Below, piece by piece: positions 20,501 through 28,651 of a stretch of DNA of 64,000 bases. Both the position numbers and the translations under genes were made by a program. Every line of letters starts with the position of its first letter. Position 1 is the first letter of the stretch. The notes beneath the pieces were generated by a model that was not told the origin of the DNA, ran no database searches, and was given only the letters and a program-made list of their open reading frames with translations. The DNA is from Nordella sp. HKS 07 (GTDB lineage Bacteria > Pseudomonadota > Alphaproteobacteria > Rhizobiales > Aestuariivirgaceae): the NCBI RefSeq assembly GCF_011046735.1, contig NZ_CP049258.1, positions 4,358,001 to 4,422,000 of the forward strand. The letters run 5' to 3'.

Positions 20501-21334
20501 GCGGATGATGACACATATACCGTCGACACCTTCTCCGATGACGGCAACAGCTCGAATGACGACATCGTAACCGAGCTGGCGGGCGGCGGCAACGACGTCG
20601 TGAACGCGTCCGTGAGCTACATACTGGCGGCGGAAGTGGAAACGCTCACCTTGACGGGAACGGCCGCCATTAATGGGACGGGAAATACACTCGACAATAC
20701 GATCAACGGCAACTCGGCCAACAACATTCTGTCTGGAGATCTGGGCAACGATACCCTCAACGGCAATTCCGGCTCGGATACGCTGAACGGAGGTGACGGG
20801 AATGATTCGCTGTTCGGCGGGAATGACGACGACTTTCTCTTTGGCCAGGCAGGAAGTGACACTCTCCAAGGGGGCGCCGGCGCGGATCTGCTGGATGGAG
20901 GAGCCGGAACCGACACCCTGATGGGCCAGGCTGGATCCGACCGGTTGATCGGGGGGACCGGAAAGGACACAATGACGGGCGGCACTGAAGCCGACACATT
21001 CGTCTTCAATCCCGGAGACTCTTCCCTCAACAGCGCCAATTATGATCGGATAACCGACTTCGAGACCGGAGTGGATAAGATAGATTTCTCTTTTGTCAGC
21101 AGCCCATTGGCGTCTTCGGCCTATGCCGAAGGGTCCATCACGACGAATAATTACACCACCGCGCTGGCGACCGCGAACTCTCTGATGGCGAGCGGCACGG
21201 TCGCCGTGTTTGTCGCGGGCACAACCGACGGCTGGCTGTTCTCCGACACGAACAACGACTCGATACTCGATCAGGCCACCCTCCTGCAGGGGCTGAATTC
21301 TACGGCAAAATTCGACTATCTCGACATTACGTGA
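17540..21334 (+). CDS. Large RTX protein with cadherin-like repeats, type I secreted
   Basis: A 1264-residue acidic, Gly/Asp-rich protein. After about 90 N-terminal residues comes a block of calcium-binding nonapeptide repeats (GGAGNDTLYGG type). Four cadherin-like repeats of about 106-112 residues follow (residues 373-797). A second RTX block contains two NGTGNELDN-type linker modules, and the protein ends in a serralysin-like domain (ADTFVFNPGDSS, then ITDFETGVDKIDFSF). There is no N-terminal signal peptide. These features fit a calcium-dependent adhesin or matrix protein exported by a type I system; a PrsD/PrsE-like exporter lies 2.5 kb downstream. ATG 17540 follows an AAGGAG site at 17527-17532; the frame opens upstream at 17495. 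Confidence 0.9.
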   Translation: MANFFNTLGSFTVVGTALQDMFFAFTRDTDLDHIRPDATLPSLNWATAIKNADGSAYVVNMTNVQVSTDLIQGGNASDVLFGSNLSDAILYNNGTFGSGVGGFDSIEQFFLGGGNDFLDLTGHGAGGVDYAKDVTINAGDGDDIVIGGAGKDIIDGDAGNDLIFGYRGSDTIRGGVGNDTIYGDDLGFNGISGNDLLQGGAGNDTLYGGAGTDRLEGGDDNDVLYGGRGGDTLFGEAGDDTLYGDDPGTSGNDKLDGGSGNDTIFAGAGDDETYGGTGNDTMYGEAGNDFMRGDAGDDLLQGGAGNDTIDGAADIDTAIYSGNRDDYSIVLNADGVSFTITDLRPSSPDGVDLVKNVEFFQFADGTIPANLLNHPPVITSDGGGDTAALTIAENSTSVTTVVASDVDAGQTVTYSIAGGDDGALFTIDTSTGALSFASAPDFENPTDSDGNNIYNVIVRASDGNGGVDTQVISVTVSDVADGAAPVISSDGGGATASISIAENTTAVTTVVATDADGPTPSYVILGGADAALFAIDPATGALSFVSAPDAENPLDVGHDGTYEVIVGATDGANTDTQALSVTVTNVNDNAPVITSNGGGAVASLSIAENATAVTTVAATDADGTTPSYAIAGGADAALFGIDAATGELQFLTAPDFENPGDAGTDGTYEVIVSATDGLNTVMQTLNVTVTNANDNTPVISSNGGGATATLSIAENTSAVTTVAASDADGTVPTYVITGGADAALFSINATTGALQFIAPPDFEHPLDAGNDGTYNVIIGATDGTFTATQALAITVTDVSEVGRTITGTSGNNTITPTTANLALQTTALNDTIFALAGNDIIDGGGGADHMEGGVGNDTYTVDTYSDDGFDGNDDLVIEVAGAGTDLVNALVSYRLPTEVENLTLIGTDNINGTGNELNNIIIGNSGNNLLSGGLGNDTLTGNAGADVLDGGDGNDTLSGGADADTLRGGVGADKLDGGTGADIMEGGADDDTYTVDTFSDDGNSSNDDIVTELAGGGNDVVNASVSYILAAEVETLTLTGTAAINGTGNTLDNTINGNSANNILSGDLGNDTLNGNSGSDTLNGGDGNDSLFGGNDDDFLFGQAGSDTLQGGAGADLLDGGAGTDTLMGQAGSDRLIGGTGKDTMTGGTEADTFVFNPGDSSLNSANYDRITDFETGVDKIDFSFVSSPLASSAYAEGSITTNNYTTALATANSLMASGTVAVFVAGTTDGWLFSDTNNDSILDQATLLQGLNSTAKFDYLDIT
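18655..19935 (+). repeat. Four tandem cadherin-like repeats, period about 320-335 bases
   Basis: Four direct copies begin at about 18655, 18990, 19308 and 19626 within the large RTX gene. Each encodes PVI(T/S)S(D/N)GGG at its start, a SIAENTTAVTTV strand, a GGADAALF segment, and DFENPLDAG with DGTY before the next copy. The copies are similar but not identical at the DNA level, so they arose by older duplications. The Asp-rich loops are typical calcium sites between cadherin-like domains. Confidence 0.88.
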
Positions 21335-21490
21335 GGCCGCTGAAGCGCGGCTCAAGCGAGGTGCGTGGAAGCGTTCAGGCCAATGTGCTAAAAGTTCCGA
21401 ATCGCGGTTAGGCGACATTTCGGCGAGCGAGACGCCGTTGAGTCGCGTCTATGTGCTTGTGGCGGCACGCACCCACTCAGGGAGACTAAG

Positions 21491-22681
21491 ATGAATATTA
21501 AGGGAACTCCCCTGGCCGATAAGCTTTACGGAACCGAAGCTGCCGACAATCTCTACGGGTATGATGGCAACGACTTCATCTGGGGCAATGGCGGCAACGA
21601 CTTCATCGAAGGCGGGAATGGCAGGGATTCGCTGTATGGCGGTCTTGGAAACGATTACATCCAAGGCGGTGACGGCGATGACTATCTGGAGGGCAATGAT
21701 GGCAATGACCGCCTGGATGGGGGCGACGGCGCCGACATGATGATCGGTGGTCTGGGGAACGATAGTTTCGATGGTAAGGAGGGCAATGACACCATCGATG
21801 GCGGTGATGGTCATGATCACATCATCGGCGGTCTGGGCGACGATACCATCTATGGCGGCGCCGGAGAGGAATATATCGACGCCGGCCCGGGCGATGACAT
21901 TATCTATGCCGGCCCGGGAAACGATGGGTTCATCAATCGGATCGATCCGGCGACAGGCTTGGTGACGCAGCAAGCGGTGGGTGGTGGCGCCGGCAACGAT
22001 ACGATTTATGGGGAAGGCGGCGATGACGCGCTTAAGGGGCAGGCCGGAGACGATCGGGTTTATGGCGGCGACGGCAATGACTTCGTCGATGGCGGGGATG
22101 GCAACAACTATCTCGACGGCGGTGACGGAAACGATATCATCGATGCGGAAGGCGGCACTGATGAAGCGCATGGCGGGAATGGCAATGACAGAATAGAGCT
22201 CGGCGCCGGCAATGATCTGGCCTTTGGCGACGCAGGAGCCGACACAATCGATGGCGAGGCCGGGGCCGATAAGCTCTATGGCGGGAACGGGAACGATCTC
22301 ATCTTCGGCGGGGATGGCAATGATGAGCTGCACGGTGACGCCGGCGCGGATACTCTCTCGGGAGATGCCGGCGTCGATATACTGTGGGGTGGCGCGGATG
22401 CCGACAAATTTGTCTTCAAGGGAGCCGGCGCGACAATCGGTCAGGATGTGATCATGGACTTTGAAGACGGGGTCGATCGCATCGTCCTGGAGAAGCTCGG
22501 CATAAAGAGCTACAACAGTTCGGGAGCCCCAGGCACTGTATATGCGTATGATGTGGCGGGTGGGGATGTGCTCATCAAGGGCTTTGACGCATCGGGAAAC
22601 CTGGTCTCGATACTCCTCGACGATCCGACACACAGCCTGTCGGCCGCGAATATCACGAGCGCCGATTTCGTTTTCGCCTGA
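21491..22681 (+). CDS. RTX calcium-binding protein, type I secretion substrate
   Basis: A 396-residue protein consisting largely of GGxGxDxhx nonapeptide repeats from residue about 10 to 300 (for example GGDGDDYLEGNDGNDRLDGG). A C-terminal region follows with ADKFVFKGAG and VIMDFEDGVDRIVLEKLG, the usual end of RTX proteins carrying an uncleaved type I signal. ATG 21491 is preceded by GGGAG. It resembles rhizobial ExsH/PlyA-type repeats but lacks a recognisable catalytic domain, so it is more likely a Rap/adhesin-like or structural matrix protein. It follows the large RTX gene by 156 bases on the same strand. Confidence 0.88.
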   Translation: MNIKGTPLADKLYGTEAADNLYGYDGNDFIWGNGGNDFIEGGNGRDSLYGGLGNDYIQGGDGDDYLEGNDGNDRLDGGDGADMMIGGLGNDSFDGKEGNDTIDGGDGHDHIIGGLGDDTIYGGAGEEYIDAGPGDDIIYAGPGNDGFINRIDPATGLVTQQAVGGGAGNDTIYGEGGDDALKGQAGDDRVYGGDGNDFVDGGDGNNYLDGGDGNDIIDAEGGTDEAHGGNGNDRIELGAGNDLAFGDAGADTIDGEAGADKLYGGNGNDLIFGGDGNDELHGDAGADTLSGDAGVDILWGGADADKFVFKGAGATIGQDVIMDFEDGVDRIVLEKLGIKSYNSSGAPGTVYAYDVAGGDVLIKGFDASGNLVSILLDDPTHSLSAANITSADFVFA

Positions 22682-22703
22682 CTGGAGGGCCCGCTCCAGT
22701 CAA
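22678..22703. terminator. Convergent hairpin between RTX gene and methyltransferase gene
   Basis: A 9-base inverted repeat (TGACTGGAG and CTCCAGTCA) with a six-base loop sits where the two converging genes end. It lacks a T tract on either side, so it may be a weak or factor-assisted bidirectional terminator. Confidence 0.4.
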
Positions 22704-23650
22704 TGGTGAGCCTGGGCGCCCTTGTAGTATCTGGCCATCGCCTGCGGGGGCACAGTTTCGCGTGACTTTCTGCCCAGAAAGTACACGCCACTTGCGCCAT
22801 CGACCTGATACTCGTCCGGAATGAACCTGTCGAGATATTGGGTCCAGAAGAAAGCCAGTTTCGCCAGGCTGCCGGCCCGCCGGGAGCGGAAAACGCCGCG
22901 CGCGAGGTAGTCGACCGACCACATGAACTGCAGTCCGGGGCCCCCGCTGGCACCGGATTTGATCAGATCAAATTGTCGGAACAGATATCGGTGCCCGCTA
23001 TCCGTATAGCGCGTGAAGTCGAATGCCCCTTCATGGACCTGCTGCATGAAAGGTGTTTCGGCGTAGACCAGTCCGTCGAACTTCAATACGCGCCAGATTT
23101 CGGCCACGACTTCGGCGGGCTGAAGGACATGCTCGAGAACCGCCTGCACCACGATCGCATCGAAATACTCGTCGGGCAAAGGGATCTGGTGCGCGTCGGC
23201 GATAAACTGAACATAGGGGGAAGCATAGATATCGAAGCTGTAAAGATGGATCGACGGGTCGGCATAGAGCGGGTCCATTCCCTGGCCGATGCTGCCGCCG
23301 CCGACGATCAAGACACGCGCGGGCTTGCTGACGTCTCGCAAGAGCTCGACGAGTTTTCCCACATTGCCTCGCGTGCTCTGCTTTCTCGGCGACAGCAGGT
23401 GTTTGATGAAGAGCAACGGACCACGATAGCTCTTCCGTTCAATGACGCTGCTGGCCGATTGTTGAATGGTCCTGTCTTCCTCGAGGACGGAGTGGTCGAA
23501 GTCGATCAGTACCGGAGTGCCGTCCAGGATCGGATATTCGAATTTGGTTCCATTGTGTTGGGAGACGAGCACGTCTCCCGTTCGCGAGAGAACTTCTCCT
23601 GTTCTCGGGCATCGCAAAATGGGCATGCACTCATCAATATTGACTAACAT
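22700..23650 (-). CDS. Class I SAM-dependent methyltransferase with Trm112-like N-terminus
   Basis: A 316-residue protein. The N-terminal part (CPRTGEVLSRTGDVLVS with TKFEYPILDGTPVLID) looks like the short Trm112/UPF0434 module that often precedes glycan methyltransferases. The Rossmann methyltransferase core follows: VLIVGGGSIGQGMDPLY (motif I), FDAIVVQAVLEHVLQP (motif IV region) and VLKFDGLVYAETPFMQQVHE. The substrate is unknown; neighbouring RTX and polysaccharide genes make a sugar or polysaccharide-end modification plausible. ATG 23650 is used; the frame also offers GTG at 23665, and neither has a strong ribosome-binding site. Confidence 0.82.
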   Translation of the reverse strand: MLVNIDECMPILRCPRTGEVLSRTGDVLVSQHNGTKFEYPILDGTPVLIDFDHSVLEEDRTIQQSASSVIERKSYRGPLLFIKHLLSPRKQSTRGNVGKLVELLRDVSKPARVLIVGGGSIGQGMDPLYADPSIHLYSFDIYASPYVQFIADAHQIPLPDEYFDAIVVQAVLEHVLQPAEVVAEIWRVLKFDGLVYAETPFMQQVHEGAFDFTRYTDSGHRYLFRQFDLIKSGASGGPGLQFMWSVDYLARGVFRSRRAGSLAKLAFFWTQYLDRFIPDEYQVDGASGVYFLGRKSRETVPPQAMARYYKGAQAHH

Positions 23651-23877
23651 GGCGGCACCACTCACGTGATTAGTTGCGAGCCGAGACCCAGGGCCCGCCC
23701 TCCGAGGCCGACACTTATGGAGAAAGCCGTAATCGTTAGACTACATCACGAAGCCGTGAAGGGTCAAGGTGACGAAGCTCAACATCGTGGAACACGCCGA
23801 GCAGGTTCCCGGTCGCTGGAACTTTCACCTCTTACTCACCCGCCTAAGCATGTTCCCTCCTGGCGCCACTTGTCAGT

Positions 23878-25203
23878 TCATCTTTCGCGAAATGCGCGCG
23901 CAAAGGTCTCCGTGATCGGGCCGACGAGATAGTTGAGGAAAGTCCGCTCTCCGGTTTCGACGAAGACTTCGACCGGCATTCCAGGTAGCAGCCGGATCTG
24001 GTCGAATTCCGGCGGCAGCTCCTCGGCTGGTTTCACCCGCACCGTGTAATAGGGCAGCTGGGTCGCCCTGTCGATCAGCCGGTCAGCCGACACATAGACG
24101 ATCTCGCCGGATACCGTGGGGATCACGCGCTTGCGCAGGGAGGGGAAGCGGAGTTGTGCCTTTCCGCCGGGCGCCACAATGTTGATGTCGTCTGGATTGA
24201 GCCGGGCTTCCACCTGAAGCGCCTTGTCGATCGGCAGCAGTTCGAGTACGGGCTGGCCGGGTGCGATGACCCCTCCGGGGGTATTGTAGAAGAGCTTGAC
24301 GATGACACCGCGCACCGGCGCCTTAATCTCGATGCGATCGGCAATATCACGTGCCGCCTTGACACGTTCGCCGAAGTCACCGGCCTCGACTTCGACACCG
24401 CGTAGTTGAGTGACCGTCTTTTCCATCCAGTCCTTGTGGGCATTCAAAATCCGGCTTTCGGTCTCCGCGATCTGTTGGTCGGCCTCGGCCATCTTGGCCG
24501 TGATGTCGCCTTGCACGCCGATGAGTTGCGCGGCGGTCCGTTTCAGCGCCAGCAAGCGGGTCTTCGGTGCCAGCCCTTGGTCGAAAAGCCGCTGCACGTC
24601 GGCCGTCTCTGTCTGGATCAACTCCAACTGCTGATCGGCCGACTGCTTCTGGGCCTTGAACCCGACGATCTGTTCCTTCGTGGACTCAATCTGCTTCTGA
24701 TAGATGGCCAGTTCGGAAGCGAGCGAGTCCCGACGTGCATTGAACTCGGCAACCTGGCCCTTGAGTATGCTCTGGGTCCGGGGATTATCGCTTGTCGACA
24801 GATCGGCCGGGAAGGTGACGGCCTCCAGGCCGTCGCGCTCGGCTTCCAGTCTCGTCAGCATGGCTCGCAATGTGTTGTATTGATCCACGAGCCGGTCGAG
24901 ATTGGCCTGAGCGGCGGTCAGCGACAGTCGGATCAAGACCTGGCCCTGGGTGACGATATCGCCTTCGTGTACGAGCAGCTGATCAATGATGCCGCCCTCC
25001 AGATGGGCGACGGTGTTGTTTTCACCGCTCGCGATGATGACCCCCGGCGCGATGACGGCGCCCGAAAGAGGTGCGGTCGCTGCCCATATTCCGCCACCGC
25101 CAATAAACAGCGCGATCGCCATCAGGCCAGCCACCATCGGTCGGCTGATGTCGAGATTGAGCGGACGGTGCCAGGCGGAGTAGGCCTCGAGTATCCTTGA
25201 CAT
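23878..25203 (-). CDS. prsE: Type I secretion membrane-fusion (HlyD/PrsE) protein
   Basis: A 441-residue membrane-fusion protein. One N-terminal membrane helix (about residues 23-43) is followed by the biotinyl-lipoyl half motif (VAHLEGGIIDQLLVHEGDIV), a long coiled-coil hairpin (about 100-285) and the second lipoyl half with beta-barrel (APVRGVIVKLFYNTPGGVI). It connects the inner-membrane ABC exporter to an outer-membrane TolC-like channel, which is not in this window. Its ATG overlaps the stop of the ABC protein by one base (TGATG). Rhizobial PrsD/PrsE pairs export RTX glycanases and adhesins, and two RTX substrates are nearby. Confidence 0.92.
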   Translation of the reverse strand: MSRILEAYSAWHRPLNLDISRPMVAGLMAIALFIGGGGIWAATAPLSGAVIAPGVIIASGENNTVAHLEGGIIDQLLVHEGDIVTQGQVLIRLSLTAAQANLDRLVDQYNTLRAMLTRLEAERDGLEAVTFPADLSTSDNPRTQSILKGQVAEFNARRDSLASELAIYQKQIESTKEQIVGFKAQKQSADQQLELIQTETADVQRLFDQGLAPKTRLLALKRTAAQLIGVQGDITAKMAEADQQIAETESRILNAHKDWMEKTVTQLRGVEVEAGDFGERVKAARDIADRIEIKAPVRGVIVKLFYNTPGGVIAPGQPVLELLPIDKALQVEARLNPDDINIVAPGGKAQLRFPSLRKRVIPTVSGEIVYVSADRLIDRATQLPYYTVRVKPAEELPPEFDQIRLLPGMPVEVFVETGERTFLNYLVGPITETFARAFRER

Positions 25204-26951
25204 CAGCTCGGACCTTTCGGCACCAGTCTGGTGACGTTCGAGGACACCTGCCGTGATGTGATGCGGGGCAGAATCTCGTCGCGGGCGCCGAAAGCCTCGA
25301 CCTGTCCATCCATCAGGACCAGCAGCTTGTCCACAAATCTGATGGCCGATGGCCGCTGCGCGACGATGATGATCGTCACCTTGTCGGCTTGGGCCGCGAG
25401 AAGCGCCTTGGTCAAGGCCTCATCCCCCTGGACGTCGAGATTGGCGTTCGGCTCGTCAAGAACCAGAACGCGGGGGGCGCCATAGAAGGCGCGCGCCAGG
25501 CCGATGCGCTGTTTCTGTCCCCCCGATAGTTCGAACGAGGTGTGTCCGATTTCAGTGGCATAGCCATCTTGCATATGCACGATCACCTCGTTTGCTCCCG
25601 AGATACGCGCCGCCTGAAGCACGGCCGCATCGGGCGGATTCTGCTGCATACGGGCGATGTTTTCGGCAATAGTGCCGGGGAAGAACTCCGGCTGCTGCGG
25701 CAGATAACCCATATGCTGGCCGAGAGCCTCTCGCGGCCAGTGACTGATTTCGGAGCCGTCCAGGCGTACCTTTCCGGATGTTGGCTCGATCGTGCCGACG
25801 AGGATGCGCGCCAGGGTGGATTTGCCGGCGCCCGCCGGGCCGACGATGCCCAATGATTCGCCGACTCCGAGCTCGAATGACACCCCCCTTAATACGGGCC
25901 GGCGATTTGGCGCCGGTTGATAGACCAGTTTTTCAACCGAGATAGCTCCTTCCGGAGCGGGCGGGACCAGCCGCCTGCGGGCGAGGCTTTCGTCGGCGAG
26001 AGCCGAACGGATCCGAGCGAGGTTCAGCCGTGTTTGCGCGATGTTCTTCCAGCCGGCGATGATGCTCTCGACGGGCTGCAAAGCGCGTGAGGTTATGAGC
26101 GAGGCGGCGAATATCATGCCGCCGGTGATCTCATGCTTCAGGGTCAGATACCCCCCAAGGCCAAGAATGGCGATCTGGATCAGCAACCGCACGAATTTCG
26201 AGACCGAAGCGAGAATATTATTGCGGGTGGCGACGGTGAGCCAGCCGCGCAGCGAGGCCAGGTGCTTGGCCCCCCAATGCGCTATCGCTTCGGGATAGAT
26301 GCCCATGGCATGCACGAGATCCGCCTGCCGGATAAAGGCCTGGGCCTGTTCGAGGGCGGCGAGAGAGTTCTGCGAGGCATCTTTGAACGGCCGTCTTACC
26401 GCCCAACCGGTAAGGGCGGTCAGGCTGATCAAGATGACGGCCCCGAGAGTGCACACAAAACCGAGAAGAGGGTGAATGAGAAAGACAACGACAATGAAGA
26501 TCAGGGCGAACGGCATGTCGAAGAGGGCCGTGACGCCGCCCGTCGCCAGGAAACTGCGAACTTGCGCCGCCTCGCGCAGCATATCGATGCCATAGGAGCC
26601 CTCGCGCGCCGACGCCTTTATGGAGGCGGCGAGCAGGGGGGCAGCGACGGAGGCTTCGAATCTCATGCCGATCCGCACGAGTATGGCTTGCCGGAGGCCA
26701 TCGAGAATGGCCAGCAGCGCCAATGCGCCGACCGTGATGATGGTCAGCATCAGGAGGGTCTCGAGGCTTCCGCTGCCGAGTACCCGATCATACACCTGGA
26801 CCATGTAGATGGGGACCGTGAGCAGCAGGAGGCTCATCACCAGCGAGAAGGCTCCCACCCCCAGAAGATCGCGTTTGCAATCCCTGACGGATCTTTCGAA
26901 CAGCCCAGCGAAGCTATCGGCAGAATGCCGGGTCGAGCCTGGCATGCTCAT
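25203..26951 (-). CDS. prsD: Type I secretion ABC permease/ATPase (PrsD-like)
   Basis: A 582-residue fused permease and ATPase. The membrane domain covers about residues 25-310 with six hydrophobic segments (LLTVPIYMVQVYDRVLGSGS is a typical early motif). The nucleotide-binding domain has Walker A GPAGAGKST, the ABC signature LSGGQKQRIGLARAF and Walker B VLVLDEPNANLD. ATG 26951 is chosen over the upstream start at 27011 because GGGAGGCGGAGA immediately precedes it. With the membrane-fusion protein it forms a type I exporter for C-terminal-signal proteins. Confidence 0.92.
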   Translation of the reverse strand: MSMPGSTRHSADSFAGLFERSVRDCKRDLLGVGAFSLVMSLLLLTVPIYMVQVYDRVLGSGSLETLLMLTIITVGALALLAILDGLRQAILVRIGMRFEASVAAPLLAASIKASAREGSYGIDMLREAAQVRSFLATGGVTALFDMPFALIFIVVVFLIHPLLGFVCTLGAVILISLTALTGWAVRRPFKDASQNSLAALEQAQAFIRQADLVHAMGIYPEAIAHWGAKHLASLRGWLTVATRNNILASVSKFVRLLIQIAILGLGGYLTLKHEITGGMIFAASLITSRALQPVESIIAGWKNIAQTRLNLARIRSALADESLARRRLVPPAPEGAISVEKLVYQPAPNRRPVLRGVSFELGVGESLGIVGPAGAGKSTLARILVGTIEPTSGKVRLDGSEISHWPREALGQHMGYLPQQPEFFPGTIAENIARMQQNPPDAAVLQAARISGANEVIVHMQDGYATEIGHTSFELSGGQKQRIGLARAFYGAPRVLVLDEPNANLDVQGDEALTKALLAAQADKVTIIIVAQRPSAIRFVDKLLVLMDGQVEAFGARDEILPRITSRQVSSNVTRLVPKGPS

Positions 26952-27402
26952 TCTCCGCCTCCCTGGGGCTGATGTTCGCGCGGGCGCGGGGGAATGGCAA
27001 GGCGCATCCACGTGGGCGAGATCGTCAAAAACATTAAGAATTCATGTCCCAGAGGCCGGAGTCCAGACGCACCTGCTGATCGGTAGCAGAACATGCGGCA
27101 GGCTCGCGTGCAATGGCTGTTTCGTTCGGGCCGTGCCGGCATTGTGCTTGAAAATGGGACGCCACATGCCTGGCGGCAGTCGTCTTTAGGCCAGGTAGCT
27201 CACCGGCTACAACGAAGTGTATAGGATATAATATCTATCAAGAGGAATTTGGATTCGGCGATCTGGCGAAAGAACAGTTGAGATTTAGTTTAGTTTTTCC
27301 GGCCGGATTAGATTCTCATGAACTGTTTTTTCTAGATTACGTTGCGTAGAAAGAACGACTCAACTACTGAGGCAGTATTGCAACTGCAAGTCGAGAGGGA
27401 AT
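26952..27402. other. Divergent intergenic region with AT-rich centre
   Basis: About 450 bases between the ABC exporter start (minus) and the Gly-rich repeat protein (plus). The half next to 27200-27360 is clearly AT-richer than its surroundings and includes TATAAT at 27227-27232 on the plus strand, a candidate -10 element, without a convincing -35 box. No gene is supported. Confidence 0.5.
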
Positions 27403-27699
27403 ATGTCATACAAACTGAACTTCATCCGCACGCTCCTTCTTGGAGCGATCATCACTGTCACTCCCGTTGCGGCGACCAGCGCCTGGGCCGCTGATGGCGG
27501 CAAGGCCGGTGGCGCGGGCGAAAGTGGCGGCAAGTCGGGCGGCGCCGGTGAAAGCGGCGGTAAGGCCGGCGGTGCTGGCGAAACCGGCGGCAAGTCGGGC
27601 GGCGCCCGCGAGACCGGCGGCAAGGCCGGTGGCGCTGGCGAACGCGGCGGCAAGGCTGGTGGCGCTGGCGAAACAGTGAAACCCAAGGCCGGAAAATAG
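27403..27699 (+). CDS. Small secreted protein with six 10-residue Gly-rich repeats
   Basis: A 98-residue protein with a clear Sec-type signal peptide (residues 1-30: basic start, hydrophobic core TLLLGAIITVTPVAA, cleavage near SAWA-AD). Residues 32-91 are six perfect-length repeats of the form GGKxGGAxEx, where the fourth residue alternates Ala or Ser and the last varies among Ser, Thr and Arg. It ends in VKPKAGK. The regular Lys-Glu charge pattern on Gly suggests a flexible, polyelectrolyte-binding envelope or matrix protein. No known family was recognised. A hairpin terminator follows. An alternative, longer frame in another phase is not supported. Confidence 0.75.
   Translation: MSYKLNFIRTLLLGAIITVTPVAATSAWAADGGKAGGAGESGGKSGGAGESGGKAGGAGETGGKSGGARETGGKAGGAGERGGKAGGAGETVKPKAGK
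27496..27675 (+). repeat. Six tandem 30-base repeats encoding GGKxGGAxEx
   Basis: The repeat region of the secreted protein is six consecutive 30-base units. Units differ by a few substitutions, such as GCC to TCG at the fourth codon. The in-frame period makes unit gain or loss by slippage possible without breaking the gene. Confidence 0.85.
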
Positions 27700-27715
27700 A
27701 CGACCGGCTGACCTG

Positions 27716-27756
27716 AAGCGGAGAGCCGCGGAGCGAGCCGCGCGCTCTCCGCTAAC
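27716..27756 (+). terminator. Hairpin terminator after the Gly-rich repeat gene
   Basis: AGCGGAGAG at 27717-27725 pairs with CTCTCCGCT at 27745-27753, with further GC-rich pairing inside. The T-rich tail (CATTTTC) is short, so strength is uncertain. Position 18 bases after the stop codon supports a terminator. Confidence 0.5.
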
Positions 27757-27936
27757 CCATTTTCATACCACCAGAAATTGTCCTTGGGTCATGGCCCATT
27801 CGAACAATCGGGACTTGAATTTTTCTTCGCAAAGTTTCAAGTTTATTTTCGGTGTACTATTAGGGATTTGGTGATCAGATAGCGTCACATTCCGGGTAAC
27901 CGCAATCTGTCACGAGATCCGAATCAGGGGAATGCA

Positions 27937-28200
27937 GTGGGGACCGCTCGCAAAACTACGGTTACGGGTGCGCTTACCGCGCGCGCAGTGACGGCTTATG
28001 TCATGGCATTTGCCGCTCTGTGTGTGGGAATCGCGGCGCTCCTGTTTGACCTCCCCAATGCGGTCGGATTTTTTCAATTCGCATTTGTTTCGTTCCTCGT
28101 GACCGGTGTTCTTTGGTTCGTTTGCCAGGTCGTCTATGCGGCCATGTCTGAGCGCTCCGCCAAGGCGATCTATCTCAAGGATGGCGACCACTCCGCCTGA
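27937..28200 (+). CDS. Small two-helix membrane protein, unknown function
   Basis: An 87-residue protein with two hydrophobic segments (about residues 18-38 and 45-68) separated by a short loop, and a charged C-terminal tail. It starts at GTG 27937, preceded by AGGGG at 27926-27930. No family is recognised; many alphaproteobacteria have comparable small inner-membrane proteins of unknown role. It has no close operon partner: the next gene on the strand is 450 bases away. Confidence 0.6.
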   Translation: MGTARKTTVTGALTARAVTAYVMAFAALCVGIAALLFDLPNAVGFFQFAFVSFLVTGVLWFVCQVVYAAMSERSAKAIYLKDGDHSA

Positions 28201-28651
28201 TTCTGGGCGAGGCTCCGCCGCGGCGCTCCGGGCGATCGGTCGCAGGCCGTCTTCCAACCAACTTCCGAAGTTTCTCCGCCAGCGGGTCGTCAATCCGATC
28301 GCGCGCGGCCGCATGACATTGATCTGTATGCTGATGAAGTGCGCGTGGCAGGGCCGGAGGCGCCCCGCTGAAGTGTCAGAATTTGATCCTATGCAGTTGC
28401 TTGCCGCCCGGATTTCGTGTTTGAGGATTCTGCCCCGGCCGATCATTGCCGTTGTGCAAGACGGATAAGCCATGGTATCGTCAGAGGCTGTTACGGTGCG
28501 TAAGTCTAGAATGCAGGGGGCAGTCTAAGTGTATGTTCCATAATATTAATCTAGTTCCGATCGTTGACTTTTCGTCGACTGCCAGATTGAGTTCGGCCCA
28601 GTAGTTTCGCCGGCGGTTCTTGATTGGCCGGACTGTTGTCTTGGAGTAGGC
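28201..28651. other. Intergenic region upstream of UDP-glucose dehydrogenase
   Basis: About 450 bases with no supported gene. Frames present are short, overlapping and lack domain signals. The part from about 28480 is less GC-rich and should hold the promoter of the dehydrogenase gene. GGAG at 28643-28646 is its ribosome-binding site. Confidence 0.5.

Noticed and set aside
21449-22633. 394-codon minus-strand frame across the second RTX gene
   Set aside because: Mirror of GGxGxD repeats, giving Ile/Val/Ala-rich shadow protein; the plus frame has a ribosome-binding site and RTX motifs.
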